From Chryseobacterium soli (GTDB taxonomy: Bacteria; Bacteroidota; Bacteroidia; Flavobacteriales; Weeksellaceae), in NCBI RefSeq assembly GCF_000737705.1, contig NZ_JPRH01000001.1:744001-808000 (forward strand): a DNA stretch of 64,000 nucleotides. The letters are read 5' to 3'. Below are positions 47,050 to 56,868 of the stretch, in pieces. How positions within the stretch are numbered: the first letter of the stretch is position 1; each line of letters begins with the position of its first letter. The notes under the pieces were generated by a model, which was given only the letters and a program-made list of their open reading frames with translations, was not told where the DNA came from and searched no databases. The translations under genes and the position numbers were made by a program.

Positions 47050-47349
47050 ATGAACAAAATGAACAGTAAAATGAAATTTATTCTGCCAAAATTATTAGGA
47101 ATAACACTATTGGCCGGAGCAGCGGTATTTATTTTATCAATGATTTTTAAACTATTATTTGCAGGGCTTATATTAGCCGCAATTGGAACATTTATCGCAA
47201 AAATGATCGGCAAAAAAAGGAGCCAAACTATGGGATATGAAAAAAACAGCAATGCTTTTCTTTCTTACCAACAGAGCTTCCCAAAAAAGGAGGAAACAAT
47301 GTATGCACAGGTTCGTAAAGAAAATCTAGCCATCATTCCTATCCGTTAA
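47050..47349 (+). CDS. Small membrane protein upstream of hsp20
   Basis: A 99-residue protein with a positively charged N-terminus and a hydrophobic region at about 11-50 that may form two helices (ITLLAGAAVFILSMIF and LLFAGLILAAIGTFIAKMIG), then a Lys/Gln-rich tail. Alternative starts at 47059 and 47071 exist. No domain recognised. It lies 42 nt upstream of hsp20 and probably shares its heat or stress control. Confidence 0.6.
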   Translation: MNKMNSKMKFILPKLLGITLLAGAAVFILSMIFKLLFAGLILAAIGTFIAKMIGKKRSQTMGYEKNSNAFLSYQQSFPKKEETMYAQVRKENLAIIPIR

Positions 47350-47391
47350 AAAAAGAATTTTTATTAATACAACACAAATCAAATAAAAACA

Positions 47392-47862
47392 ATGTATACA
47401 CAACATCATACTACACAAGGACCATTCGCAAAACATGATCATTGCGGATCATTTGAAAAAGGCAGTTTCGGAAGAAAATTCAAAGAACATTTTATGGGAA
47501 ACAACCATCCTTTAAAGGAAATTTTCGACAGAAAAATCAACAGCTACAAACCTGTAAATATTACAGAAAACGAGGACAATTTTACCGTTCAGCTGTATGC
47601 GGCGGGATTGCAGAAAAATCTTTTTAAAGTGGCAGTTAAGGACCAGATTCTTACCTTGTCCTATACAGATACTGCAGAAAATACCGATGCTAAATTAATT
47701 TATCAGGAATTTTATCCCGAATCTTTTGAACGCAGATTTCAACTGACAGATAAAGTCTTTGATGATCAGGTTTCTGCACTTTATGAAAATGGGGTTTTAA
47801 CGGTAGTTTTACCAAAAAATCCGGAAAAGAATAAACCGGAACATCAGGTTGATATTAATTAA
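47392..47862 (+). CDS. Hsp20/alpha-crystallin small heat-shock protein
   Basis: A 156-residue chaperone. A His-rich N-terminal arm (about 1-50) is followed by the alpha-crystallin domain (about 58-150): VNITENEDNFTVQLYAAGLQKNLFKVAVKDQILTLSY and the closing ALYENGVLTVVLPK (the GVLTV signature). It holds unfolded proteins during stress. It follows the small membrane protein gene and ends at a bidirectional hairpin. Confidence 0.92.
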   Translation: MYTQHHTTQGPFAKHDHCGSFEKGSFGRKFKEHFMGNNHPLKEIFDRKINSYKPVNITENEDNFTVQLYAAGLQKNLFKVAVKDQILTLSYTDTAENTDAKLIYQEFYPESFERRFQLTDKVFDDQVSALYENGVLTVVLPKNPEKNKPEHQVDIN

Positions 47863-47885
47863 TACATTCTGTAATATAAAGTAAT

Positions 47886-47918
47886 AGTAAAGCCTCACAA
47901 AATTTGTGGGGCTTTACT
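47886..47918. terminator. Bidirectional hairpin after hsp20
   Basis: AGTAAAGCCTCACAA / TTGTGGGGCTTTACT, 15 bp with one G-T wobble, followed on the plus strand by GGTTTTTG, between convergent genes. Confidence 0.75.
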
Positions 47919-47950
47919 GGTTTTTGTGTTCTTACCTTCAATACGGGTTT

Positions 47951-48802
47951 TTATTTGTTAGCATCTTTTAATGATGAGAATTCTATATAATCATACTCCG
48001 GCGATGAGGTGAAAAGCTGGCGTAAAACCGATGCATGACCATTTCCGGCAATCACGAGGATTCTGTCTTCAGCAGTATGAGGGATATTCTGGATGTTACG
48101 GAACATTCTCAGGTTTCTGTCATACCAGTACAATGCAAGCATATCTGCACCGTCGTGGTCTCTCAGTTTAAAATCTCCGGAAAGGTAAGCTCCATATTCA
48201 TATTGATGGTATTCCTTACTGTTCATGTAGAGGAAATTTTCGAGAATAGATTTGAAGTTTTTAGGTTCAGAGCTTTTAAAAAAAGCATTATATTGATTAG
48301 ATACTGCATCATTGCTCTGAAAGTCATACTCTTCACTAAGCGCTTTAAAATAAGCAGAATCCTGTTTGCCAAATCTTTTTTCAAGGTCATCCAGAACAGA
48401 TTCTGCATCAATGCTGAAGAGTTCATTGATCTTTAACTCATTGGCGATCCGCATGGCAAGCTGATAACGTTCATCTCTTTTGTCCCTGTATTTACCTTCA
48501 TTATATTCCTTTAATTTTTGGTTGGCATTCCATTTTGGCCAGGCTTCAATAGCTATTTTTGTAGGCTTGAATTTTTTAATATAATTTACCAGTTCGGTTA
48601 CCTCTTTTGCTGTTTTGGGAGCGAGAACATCTACCTGGTCGCTTTTTTCTGTTTTATGAGCATCAAGATTAGGATAATCAAAGTGAAAAGAGCCTAGGAT
48701 CAATACTTTTGCTTTCGGATTTTGAAAATAATCTGCTGGTTTTTTTTGTGCCGACGCATATGCGGATAAGCTTATCAGAAAGATATAGATAAAAGTTTTC
48801 AT
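47951..48802 (-). CDS. DUF5694-like secreted protein, TraB/ChaN-related
   Basis: A 283-residue protein with a signal peptide (MKTFIYIFLISLSAYASAQ). VLILGSFHFDYPNLDAHK at about 33-50 and the closing ILVIAGNGHASVLRQLF are reminiscent of the TraB/GumN/EreA-type fold, matching DUF5694. FKPTKIAIEAWPKWN contains a likely active-site Glu. Function unknown. It follows a lipoprotein gene on the same strand by 10 nt. Confidence 0.72.
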   Translation of the reverse strand: MKTFIYIFLISLSAYASAQKKPADYFQNPKAKVLILGSFHFDYPNLDAHKTEKSDQVDVLAPKTAKEVTELVNYIKKFKPTKIAIEAWPKWNANQKLKEYNEGKYRDKRDERYQLAMRIANELKINELFSIDAESVLDDLEKRFGKQDSAYFKALSEEYDFQSNDAVSNQYNAFFKSSEPKNFKSILENFLYMNSKEYHQYEYGAYLSGDFKLRDHDGADMLALYWYDRNLRMFRNIQNIPHTAEDRILVIAGNGHASVLRQLFTSSPEYDYIEFSSLKDANK

Positions 48803-48812
48803 AATGGTTTTA

Positions 48813-49184
48813 TTATTTTATTATTGTTTTTACAAATGGATTGTTGCTTTCAATAGAGTAGGAGATAAGGGCGGATGTTGTATTGGAATTGATGAATCTG
48901 ATTTTCCCCTTTTTCGGAATTCTATACTGGAAAATGTCGTGGGGTTTAATGATTGTTAAGGTTTTTAATTTTGATGAGAGTATAATAGGAATGTCTGATC
49001 TGTTTTTCATGTTGATTGTTCCCGGGCTTTTCTTGCATTCAATTTCAATGCCCTCACCGGGTTTCAATGTGATAGTCTGGTTGTACCAGATATTAGATTC
49101 TGTTGTACAGCTTATGAAGGTTACGGAAGAGAGCAAAAAACATAGTCTGAACATATCATATTTTTTGTCAAAGGTATTCTTCAT
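48813..49184 (-). CDS. Putative small lipoprotein, unknown function
   Basis: I take the start at 49184 (MKNTFDKKYDMFRLCFLLSSVTFISC, lipidated Cys at 26), giving 123 residues; a start at 49154 would also leave a usable lipoprotein signal. The longer reading frame from 49328 has no signal peptide at its N-terminus and would run into the divergent kinase gene's start. The mature part is beta-rich with GEGIEIECKKSPGTINMKNRSD. It is followed after 10 nt by the DUF5694 gene. Confidence 0.55.
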   Translation of the reverse strand: MKNTFDKKYDMFRLCFLLSSVTFISCTTESNIWYNQTITLKPGEGIEIECKKSPGTINMKNRSDIPIILSSKLKTLTIIKPHDIFQYRIPKKGKIRFINSNTTSALISYSIESNNPFVKTIIK

Positions 49185-49300
49185 CGGATCTGCAGGAAAC
49201 AGACTTTCGATGAACACCATACAAACAGGCTTTAAATATTTTTCATCGAGTAAAAATGGCCTTTTATAGAGAATTAGATATAAAGGGAGAGTGGAAGTTC

Positions 49301-49308
49301 TATTTTTG
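49301..49308 (+). promoter_or_regulatory. -7 element directly before the sensor kinase start
   Basis: TATTTTTG ends 4 nt before the ATG at 49313. If used, the RNA would begin at or very near the start codon. No TTTG box at proper spacing is visible. Confidence 0.35.
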
Positions 49309-49312
49309 CAGC

Positions 49313-50332
49313 ATGAAAAAGCAATCACACATTTATCTGCATATTTTCTATTGGGGATTTTATATCATTAAAGAAATTCTGGTTCCCGTTGTATTTTTTA
49401 AAAGACCCTCTCTGGCCTTTGATATTACCTTTTTTATTACCAGTTTTATATGTTTTTATTTTAATTACTTTTGGGTAGTCCCGCGTTTTTTTGATGTCAA
49501 TAAATGGTATAAAAGTGTGATAGGATATATTATTAGTGTATTCTGTTTTGTTATTGTGCGGTATATTGTTGAAGAAATTCTTCTTCCAAAATTCTTTGGC
49601 TTTAGTAATTATGCAGAAGGAACCAGTCTGGGATTCTATTTTTATGATAATATTTACTTCAGTTTTATGACCATTTTTGTGAGTACGGTTTTCTGTCTTT
49701 TCAAATTGTTTTCTGAAAATGAGGCCGAAAAATTATTACTCATCACAGAAAAGAAAAATGCTGAATTGCAGGCTTTAAAGACACAGATTAATCCCCATTT
49801 TATTTTTAATTCTTTAAATAACATTTATTCGCTGGTATATCAGAAATCAGATAAAGCATTGCCCGCCCTTGAAGAGTTGAGCCAATTATTACGATACAGT
49901 ACCAAAGATCTTGAAAAGGATTTTATTACATTAGATAAAGAAATAGGATACGTTGAAAGCCTGATTGCCTTAGAAAGTCTGAGACTGAAAAATCCGGAGC
50001 TTTTACTTGTTGAAAAGAATATCAGCTTTCCAAAACTTAATATTTCGCCTATGCTTATTGTGCCTTTTGTGGAAAATGCTTTTAAACATGGAGATTTTAT
50101 TGGCAAAGGGTTTATTCTTCGGGTTTCCGATACCGATAAGATCCTGCATTTCTATCTTCATAATTATAAAAAAAATCAAAGAATGAAAGATACGGCGTCC
50201 GGAATTGGAATTGAAAATGTGAAAAAGAGACTGGAAATTTTATATGCTAAAAAGCATGAACTCTATATAAAGGATCTGGAATCCGAATTTATTGTAGATT
50301 TAAGAATAATTTTCCCTTATGAGAACGATTAA
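49313..50332 (+). CDS. LytS-type sensor histidine kinase
   Basis: A 339-residue membrane kinase from MKKQSHIYLH. Four helices at about 8-25, 34-54, 65-85 and 115-135, then a short coiled coil (ENEAEKLLLITEKKNAELQALKTQ) and the His_kinase domain with QINPHFIFNSLNNIYSLV (the phosphoacceptor His lies in NPHF). The C-terminal ATPase part has PMLIVPFVENAFKHG and GIGIENVKKRLEILY. It pairs with the LytTR regulator, overlapping it by 14 nt. The input signal is unknown. Confidence 0.9.
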   Translation: MKKQSHIYLHIFYWGFYIIKEILVPVVFFKRPSLAFDITFFITSFICFYFNYFWVVPRFFDVNKWYKSVIGYIISVFCFVIVRYIVEEILLPKFFGFSNYAEGTSLGFYFYDNIYFSFMTIFVSTVFCLFKLFSENEAEKLLLITEKKNAELQALKTQINPHFIFNSLNNIYSLVYQKSDKALPALEELSQLLRYSTKDLEKDFITLDKEIGYVESLIALESLRLKNPELLLVEKNISFPKLNISPMLIVPFVENAFKHGDFIGKGFILRVSDTDKILHFYLHNYKKNQRMKDTASGIGIENVKKRLEILYAKKHELYIKDLESEFIVDLRIIFPYEND

Positions 50333-51005
50333 ATGTATCATTGTAGATGACGAACCACTGGCGATCTCGCTATTGGAAAATTATGTCCGGAAAATTCTTT
50401 TTCTCGAATTGGTTTTTTCTACGGAAAATCCCATTCTGGCGCTGGAATATATCCAAAATAATGATGCTGATGTTGTATTTCTGGATATTCAGATGCCGGA
50501 ACTTACCGGAATTAATTTCATGAAGATTGTAGGAGGAAAAATTAAATATGTTTTAACGACAGCCTATTCTGAATACGCTCTGGAGGGATATGAGCACAAT
50601 ATTGTAGATTATCTTTTAAAGCCCATTTCTTTTGATCGCTTTAACAAAAGTGCATTGAAGGTCCAGGAGCGCTTTGTGATTAATGAAGATAATTCTGATA
50701 CTTATTTTTTTGTAAAATCATCAGGACAGCAGCACCGCATTAATTTTGATGAAATTCTATATATAGAAAGTATTAAAGATTACGTCAATATTCGGACAGT
50801 TTATCAGGAGTACATTATTTTAGACAGTTTAAAATCTTTGGAACAGGAACTTCCGAAGTCATCTTTTATACGTGTTCATAAATCTTTTATGATTAATTTG
50901 AACCAGGTAAAAAGTATAGGCCCTAAAAAGATCCTTTTGCTGTCGGAACATGAAATTCCCATAGGAGACAGCTATAGAGCAAATCTTTTGAACAGTCTTA
51001 AATAA
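50319..51005 (+). CDS. LytTR-family response regulator
   Basis: A 228-residue regulator. The receiver domain (about 1-115) has IIVDDEPLA, the phosphoacceptor Asp in VVFLDIQMPELTG, and TTAYSEYALEGYE. The LytTR DNA-binding domain (about 127-225) includes FDEILYIESIKDYVNI and FIRVHKSFMINL. It would be phosphorylated by the kinase encoded just upstream. Confidence 0.93.
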   Translation: MRTIKCIIVDDEPLAISLLENYVRKILFLELVFSTENPILALEYIQNNDADVVFLDIQMPELTGINFMKIVGGKIKYVLTTAYSEYALEGYEHNIVDYLLKPISFDRFNKSALKVQERFVINEDNSDTYFFVKSSGQQHRINFDEILYIESIKDYVNIRTVYQEYIILDSLKSLEQELPKSSFIRVHKSFMINLNQVKSIGPKKILLLSEHEIPIGDSYRANLLNSLK

Positions 51006-51008
51006 ATA

Positions 51009-51037
51009 AAAAAGCAGCTTCTCAGAAGCTGCTTTTT
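51009..51037. terminator. Bidirectional terminator between the LytTR gene and acnA
   Basis: AAAAAGCAGCTTC / GAAGCTGCTTTTT, 13-bp stem with a 3-nt loop, A-rich on one side and T-rich on the other, between convergent genes. Confidence 0.88.
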
Positions 51038-51059
51038 GTATAAGTAATTAATCTAACAA

Positions 51060-53327
51060 TTAATGTTCTTGTCTTTTGATAAGATTTAGAGCAGAACCTG
51101 CTTTGAACCAGTCAATCTGTTGATCATTATACGTATGGTTAGCCATGATAAGATCTTTAGTACCATCAGCGTGTACAAACTCTAAAGTCAACTGCTTTCC
51201 TGGAGCAAACTGGTCAAGATCTAAGAAGTTCACCGTGTCATCTTCCTGAATTTTATCATAATCAGCTTCATTAGCAAATGTTAATCCAAGCATTCCTTGT
51301 TTTTTAAGGTTTGTTTCGTGGATTCTTGCGAATGATTTTACCAATACCGCTTTTACCCCAAGGTGTCTTGGTTCCATAGCAGCGTGTTCTCTGGACGAAC
51401 CTTCGCCGTAGTTTTGGTCTCCAACAACGATAGAAGGGATTCCTGCAGCTTTATAAGCTCTTTGTACAGCGGGAACTTCTCCGTATTCACCCGTTAATTC
51501 GTTTTTAACATGGTTGGTTTCCATGTTGTAAGCATTTACAGCTCCAATCAACATGTTGTTTGAAATATTGTCAAGGTGACCTCTATATTTCAACCATGGC
51601 CCTGCCATAGAAATGTGGTCGGTAGTACATTTTCCGAAAGCTTTGATCAATACCTTAGCCCCTTCAATATTTTTACCGTCCCAAGCCGGGAATTCTTCTA
51701 ATAACTGAAGTCTGTCTGAAGTAGGGCTTACCTTTACAACAACAGAAGATCCGTCCTCAGATGGAGCTTGGTATCCGTTGTCATCTACCGCAAAACCTCT
51801 TGCAGGAAGCTCAGATCCTTTGGGTTCGTCAAGTTTTACCTGCTCACCGTTTTGGTTGGTTAAAGTATCTGTAATAGGGTTGAAGTCTAATCTTCCCGAA
51901 ATAGCTACTGCAGCTACCATTTCAGGTGAAGCTACAAAGGCGTGTGTATTAGGGTTACCGTCAGCTCTTTTCGCAAAGTTTCTGTTGAAAGAGTGAATAA
52001 TAGAGTTTTTCTCTCCTTTTTCAGAACCTTCTCTGTCCCATTGTCCGATACAAGGTCCACATGCATTAGTAAAGATTCTTGCGTTTTCAAATTTTCTGAA
52101 AGAATCTAAGAAACCGTCTCTTTCTGCTGTGAATTTCACCTGCTCAGATCCAGGGTTAATTCCTAAAATAGCTTTAGGTTTAACTCCTTTTGCTACTGCG
52201 TCTTCTACAATAGAAGCTGCTCTGGATAAATCTTCATAAGAAGAGTTGGTACAAGAACCAATCAATGCCCATTCTACTTCCAGCGGCCATCCGTTAGCTT
52301 CAGCTTTAGCTTTGAATTCAGAAACAGGAGTTGCCAAATCCGGAGTGAAAGGTCCATTCAGGTGTGGAGTCAGCTCAGAAAGATTGATCTCAATGACCTG
52401 ATCGAAATATTGTTCAGGGTTAGCATACACTTCTGCATCCCCAGTTAAATGTTCTGCGATTACGTCGGCAGCATCTACAACATCCTGTCTTCCTGTAGAA
52501 GCAAGATATCTTCTCATAGAATCATCATATCCGAAAGTGGAAGTAGTCGCTCCAATTTCAGCACCCATGTTACAGATCGTTCCTTTACCGGTTGCTGAAA
52601 GAGATTGTGCTCCTTCTCCGAAATATTCTACGATACATCCTGTTCCTCCTTTTACGGTGAGAATTCCTGCTACTTTTAAGATCACATCTTTTGCAGCAGT
52701 CCAGCCGGACATTTTACCGGTTAATTTAACACCGATAAGCTTAGGCATTTTAAGTTCCCAGGCCATTCCTGCCATTACGTCTACCGCATCAGCACCACCT
52801 ACTCCGATGGCAACCATTCCAAGACCTCCGGCATTCACAGTGTGAGAATCCGTACCGATCATCATCCCTCCAGGGAATGCATAGTTCTCTAATACAACCT
52901 GGTGGATAATACCCGCTCCTGGTTTCCAGAAACCAATTCCATATTTATCACAAACAGAACTCAGGAAGTTGAACACCTCAGAGTTTTTGTTGATACCTTC
53001 TTGTAAATCGGATTCTGCACCTACTCTTGCCTGGATCAAGTGATCTGCATGAGCGGTTGAAGGAACAGCAACTTTAGCTTTTCCAGCCTGCATAAACTGT
53101 AAAAGCGCCATCTGAGCAGTCGCGTCCTGCATGGCTACTCTGTCCGGTGCGAAATCTACGTAAGAGTTTCCTCTTTCATGTGTCGATGTAGCATTACCTT
53201 CCCAAAGGTGGGTGTAAAGGATTTTTTCTGAAAGTGTAAGAGGTTTTCCCACGATTTGTCTTGCAGCAGCAATTCTTTCTGGGTAACGCTCGTATACTTT
53301 TTTGATCATATCAATATCAAAAGTCAT
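51060..53327 (-). CDS. Aconitate hydratase, mitochondrial type
   Basis: A 755-residue aconitase, the length of the mitochondrial-type enzyme rather than the 890-residue AcnA of E. coli. [12 protein letters not shown] and [12 protein letters not shown] carry the three Cys ligands of the 4Fe-4S cluster; [22 protein letters not shown] holds the swivel-domain Arg and Ser. It interconverts citrate and isocitrate. It lies 323 nt downstream of acnB on the same strand, with a terminator between. Confidence 0.95.
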   Translation of the reverse strand: MTFDIDMIKKVYERYPERIAAARQIVGKPLTLSEKILYTHLWEGNATSTHERGNSYVDFAPDRVAMQDATAQMALLQFMQAGKAKVAVPSTAHADHLIQARVGAESDLQEGINKNSEVFNFLSSVCDKYGIGFWKPGAGIIHQVVLENYAFPGGMMIGTDSHTVNAGGLGMVAIGVGGADAVDVMAGMAWELKMPKLIGVKLTGKMSGWTAAKDVILKVAGILTVKGGTGCIVEYFGEGAQSLSATGKGTICNMGAEIGATTSTFGYDDSMRRYLASTGRQDVVDAADVIAEHLTGDAEVYANPEQYFDQVIEINLSELTPHLNGPFTPDLATPVSEFKAKAEANGWPLEVEWALIGSCTNSSYEDLSRAASIVEDAVAKGVKPKAILGINPGSEQVKFTAERDGFLDSFRKFENARIFTNACGPCIGQWDREGSEKGEKNSIIHSFNRNFAKRADGNPNTHAFVASPEMVAAVAISGRLDFNPITDTLTNQNGEQVKLDEPKGSELPARGFAVDDNGYQAPSEDGSSVVVKVSPTSDRLQLLEEFPAWDGKNIEGAKVLIKAFGKCTTDHISMAGPWLKYRGHLDNISNNMLIGAVNAYNMETNHVKNELTGEYGEVPAVQRAYKAAGIPSIVVGDQNYGEGSSREHAAMEPRHLGVKAVLVKSFARIHETNLKKQGMLGLTFANEADYDKIQEDDTVNFLDLDQFAPGKQLTLEFVHADGTKDLIMANHTYNDQQIDWFKAGSALNLIKRQEH

Positions 53328-53650
53328 ATCTTAATTTAATTTTTCTTTTTTCAAATAAATTTTTCCGTTAGTAATCTACTATCTAAGACGGAATTTTATA
53401 ATTCATCAAATTCTGTTCCTTCGGGTCATAGAAAGGATAATTCTGATAAATAAACAACATGTTTTATTTCTATCAACTGTCTATCAAGTTAAGAAAAAAT
53501 AGAATTTCTTTTCTTTATTTGAGTTAAAATAATTCTTAATCAGTCTTAAATAGAAAGGTTCTAAATAAAAAAAGAAAGATTTTAAATCCAATGGACTAAA
53601 ATCTTTCTTATATAGCTTAAAACAGTCTTTTCGACTATATCTTAATGGTA
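53328..53650. other. Gap between the two aconitase genes
   Basis: A/T-rich and without a convincing reading frame. It holds the acnB terminator (53572-53609) and, nearer 53328, must contain the promoter of the downstream aconitase gene; I found no clean TAnnTTTG element on the minus strand. Confidence 0.5.
53572..53609 (-). terminator. Intrinsic terminator after acnB
   Basis: AAGAAAGATTTTA / TAAAATCTTTCTT, 13-bp perfect stem with a 12-nt loop; on the minus strand it runs into TTTTTATTTAG. Confidence 0.78.
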
Positions 53651-56434
53651 TTAGTGAGCACTTGTACTTGTCAATTCTTTAATTGAAGGTACAAAAGTCG
53701 TAAGGTCAATACCCTCTACAGCTTTTTTGTACTCGTCGATATTAGGAATTCTACCCATGATCGCAGAAAGTACAACAACCGGAGTTGAAGCCAATAAGGA
53801 TTCTCCTTTTTTACGTTCAGAATCTTCCACGACTCTTCCCTGGAAAAGACGGGTAGAAGTTGCTAAAACAGTGTCTCCTTTTTCAGCTTTTTCCTGATTA
53901 CCCATACAAAGGTTACAACCAGGACGCTCAAGATACATCATGTTTTTGTATTCAACACGAGCTTCACCTTTAGGAGCGTTATCATCAAATTCGAAACCTG
54001 AATATTTTTCTAAAAATTCCCAGTCTCCTTCTGCTTTTAACTCATCAATGATATTATAAGTAGGAGCAGCCACCACCAATGGAGCCTGGAATTCTACTTT
54101 ACCATTCTGCTTTTCAATGTTTCTAAGCATTTGAGAAACGATTTTTAAATCTCCTTTATGAACCATACAAGATCCTACGAAACCAAGATCAACTTTCTTC
54201 TCACCTCCGTAATACGTAAGGTCTCTGATGGTATCGTGAGTATATCTCTTAGAAACATCATCATTGTTTACATCCGGGTCAGCAATCATTGGTTCAACGA
54301 TTAGGTCAAGATCAACAACAACTTCAGCGTAATATTTAGCATTCGAATCTGGAGTAAGAGCTGGCTTTTCACCTGATCTGATTTCTTCGATTCTCTTATT
54401 AGCTTTATTGATTAGTCCCTGAAGAACCTGGTTATGATTATCCATACCTTTGTTGATCATGATTTGGATTCTGCTCTTAGCAATTTCCAATGATTCGATC
54501 AAAGTATCGTCTTCAGAGATACAGATAGAAGCTTTTGCTTTCATTTCTGCTGTCCAGTCTGTAAATGTAAACGCTTGGTCAGCAGGAAGTGTTCCGATGT
54601 GAACCTCAATAATTCTCCCTTGGAATACGTTCTCTCCATCAAATTGCTTCAACATTTGAGCCTGAGTTGCATGAACTACATCACGGAAATCCATATGCTC
54701 CTTCATATCTCCTTTGAAAGTCACTTTCACAGATTCAGGAATTGGCATAGAAGCTTCACCTGTTGCTAAAGCCAATGCTACAGTTCCGGAGTCAGCTCCG
54801 AAAGCAACTCCTTTAGACATTCTTGTATGAGAGTCACCACCAATGATGATCGCCCATTCGTCTATTGTAATATCATTAAGAACTTTGTGAATTACGTCAG
54901 TCATGGCGTGGTATTCACCTTTCGGGTCACGTGCTGTGATCACACCGAAATCGTTCATGAATTTCATTAACTTAGGAATGTTCGTCTGAGCTTTTTTATC
55001 CCAAACTGAAGCAGTATGACATCCTGACTGATAAGCGCCGTCAACGATTGGAGAAATTACAGTTGCAGCCATAGATTCCAATTCCTGTGCGGTCATCAAA
55101 CCTGTCGTATCCTGAGAACCAACAATGTTTACTTCTACACGAACGTCAGAACCTGCGTGTAATAATTTACCTTCAGTAACACCAACGGCATTTCTGTTGA
55201 AGATTTTTTCAACTGCAGTAAGACCTTGTCCTTCGATAGAAATTTCTTTAGAAGGAGCAAAAACAAGAGGAGCTTCAATTCCTAAAAGTTTTGCGGCAAA
55301 TGTTTGTAGTTTTTTACCAAATACGATGGCATAAGAACCACCAGCTTTGATGAATTCTAATTTTTGAGGAGTAAATGATTTTGAAATATCTTTCAATTCT
55401 TTATCTCCGTTATATAATTTCTTTTCTTTAGTATTGATCGTTAAAACTGTTCCTGTAGCTACAGAATAAGCTTCTTCTAAAACGATGTCGCCATTCTCGT
55501 TACGAACAGGATTTCCGTTTTCGTCTAATTTTTTCACCCAGTTTTGAAGGTCGATTCCGATACCTCCGGTTACATCAACTGTAGTAAGGAAAATAGGAGA
55601 AATACCGTTTGTTCCCCCAACAATCGGAGCAATATTTACGAATGGAATATATGGGCTTGCTTGTTTACCCGTCCATAAAGCCACGTTGTTTACTCCGGAC
55701 ATTCTTGATGAACCTACACCCATCGTACCTTTCTCAGCGATAAGCATTACGCTTGCATCAGGATGTTGAGCCTGTAAAGCTTTAATTTCTTCCTGAGCCT
55801 GAGGAGTGATCATACATTTACCATGTAATTCTCTATCAGATCTTGAATGCGCCTGATTTCCCGGAGAAAGTAAATCTGTTGAGATATCACCTTCACCAGC
55901 AATAAATGTCACTACTTTAATTTCTTCAGCAACTTCTGGAAGTTTTGTGAAGAACTCAGCTTTTGCATAACTGTCAATGATTTCTTGTGCTATTTCATTA
56001 CCGCCATTGAATGCTTCCTTTAGACGTGTTGTATCGGCGTCATAAAGGTAAACCTGTGTTTTAAGAACTTTTGCTGCTTCTTTAGCAATAGAAATATCAT
56101 TACCCAAAGCCAGATCTAGCAATACCTTAATAGAAGGACCCCCCTTCATATGAGATAATAATTCAAAAGCAAATGCCGGTGATATTTCTTCTACTACGGA
56201 TTCACCGAGAATGATCTCTTTTAAAAATTGAGCTTTCACCCCCGCTGCACTTGTTGTTCCCGGTAAGGTGTTGTAAATGAAAAATTGAAGAGAATCCGAT
56301 CGATATTCGTTACCTGAGTCTTTAATTTGTGCAATGATTTCGCTTAATAATCCAGCACCGTCAATTGGCTTTGGATGAAGCCCCTGGTTTTTTCTTTCCT
56401 CAATCTCTTGGATGTAATCCTGATACATATTCAT
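53651..56434 (-). CDS. acnB: Bifunctional aconitase B / 2-methylisocitrate dehydratase
   Basis: A 927-residue AcnB. The N-terminal HEAT-like domain (about 1-160) is followed by the swivel domain (about 165-390, with GVGSSRMSGVNNVALWTG) and the catalytic domains, where VGSCMVHKGDL and PGCNLCMGNQEKAEKG carry the cluster Cys residues and IIGGDSHTRMSKGVAFGADSG is the common GDSHT block. It acts in the TCA cycle and can work on 2-methylisocitrate. A start at 56428 (MYQDYIQEIEER) is equally plausible. Confidence 0.95.
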   Translation of the reverse strand: MNMYQDYIQEIEERKNQGLHPKPIDGAGLLSEIIAQIKDSGNEYRSDSLQFFIYNTLPGTTSAAGVKAQFLKEIILGESVVEEISPAFAFELLSHMKGGPSIKVLLDLALGNDISIAKEAAKVLKTQVYLYDADTTRLKEAFNGGNEIAQEIIDSYAKAEFFTKLPEVAEEIKVVTFIAGEGDISTDLLSPGNQAHSRSDRELHGKCMITPQAQEEIKALQAQHPDASVMLIAEKGTMGVGSSRMSGVNNVALWTGKQASPYIPFVNIAPIVGGTNGISPIFLTTVDVTGGIGIDLQNWVKKLDENGNPVRNENGDIVLEEAYSVATGTVLTINTKEKKLYNGDKELKDISKSFTPQKLEFIKAGGSYAIVFGKKLQTFAAKLLGIEAPLVFAPSKEISIEGQGLTAVEKIFNRNAVGVTEGKLLHAGSDVRVEVNIVGSQDTTGLMTAQELESMAATVISPIVDGAYQSGCHTASVWDKKAQTNIPKLMKFMNDFGVITARDPKGEYHAMTDVIHKVLNDITIDEWAIIIGGDSHTRMSKGVAFGADSGTVALALATGEASMPIPESVKVTFKGDMKEHMDFRDVVHATQAQMLKQFDGENVFQGRIIEVHIGTLPADQAFTFTDWTAEMKAKASICISEDDTLIESLEIAKSRIQIMINKGMDNHNQVLQGLINKANKRIEEIRSGEKPALTPDSNAKYYAEVVVDLDLIVEPMIADPDVNNDDVSKRYTHDTIRDLTYYGGEKKVDLGFVGSCMVHKGDLKIVSQMLRNIEKQNGKVEFQAPLVVAAPTYNIIDELKAEGDWEFLEKYSGFEFDDNAPKGEARVEYKNMMYLERPGCNLCMGNQEKAEKGDTVLATSTRLFQGRVVEDSERKKGESLLASTPVVVLSAIMGRIPNIDEYKKAVEGIDLTTFVPSIKELTSTSAH

Positions 56435-56504
56435 AATAATAGAAGTCTTTTAAATTTTTAAAAGTAGAGTCAGTACTGTTATTCTTTCTTAACAGGGTTA
56501 TAAA

Positions 56505-56714
56505 TTACAATAAAACATTTAAAGTTGCCGCCGCAAAACGACTATAGTAATAAACAACATCATCTACCTCCTTAAAAAATGTGAGATAATGTTCAGTTTT
56601 GAAGTGGAGTATATGATCCTTATAGAAGTATAAGTAGTTTACCTGCGGTTTGTCTTGTTGAAAAAACTCTCTTTGGGTAAGATTTATACACTTTTTTGAC
56701 AGCATTACTATCAA
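56505..56714 (-). CDS. Doubtful small ORF, 69 residues
   Basis: An uninterrupted frame of 69 residues rich in Tyr, Phe and Lys, with no recognised domain, signal peptide or clear promoter. It lies in the same direction as acnB, 70 nt upstream. The composition is not plainly shadow-like because no gene occupies the other strand. Could be a real short protein, a leader of acnB or chance. Confidence 0.25.
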   Translation of the reverse strand: MIVMLSKKCINLTQREFFQQDKPQVNYLYFYKDHILHFKTEHYLTFFKEVDDVVYYYSRFAAATLNVLL

Positions 56715-56829
56715 AAATTATATCTCCAAAACGTTTTTAGATTATCAAACACTTAAAAAGTGCTCCCAAATTTACGTATTTTTAATATTTTATAAGGATG
56801 ATATTATTTAGATTCTTTATAAATATGAA

Positions 56830-56861
56830 TTTGATAATTTCTATTTTTGGCCGTAGTTTTG
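56830..56861 (+). promoter_or_regulatory. Promoter of the WG-repeat gene
   Basis: TTTG (56830-56833), 20-nt spacer, TAGTTTTG (56854-56861), a full match to TTTG-N20-TAnnTTTG. The expected RNA start is at about 56868, so the second ATG at 56878 may be the true start. Confidence 0.65.
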
Positions 56862-56868
56862 CACGCAA

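Larger units (their letters stand above)
56435..56868. other. Gap upstream of acnB and the WG-repeat gene
   Basis: Holds inverted repeats CTTTTAAA-TT-TTTAAAAG (56447-56464) and CTGTTA/TAACAG (56476-56495) in the acnB leader, a doubtful small frame at 56505-56714, and the promoter at 56830-56861. The acnB leader repeats could be a control site; no known riboswitch fits. Confidence 0.45.

Noticed and set aside
49185..49328. Extended N-terminus of the lipoprotein gene at 48813
   Set aside because: The extension puts the lipoprotein signal far inside the protein and overlaps the divergent kinase gene's start.
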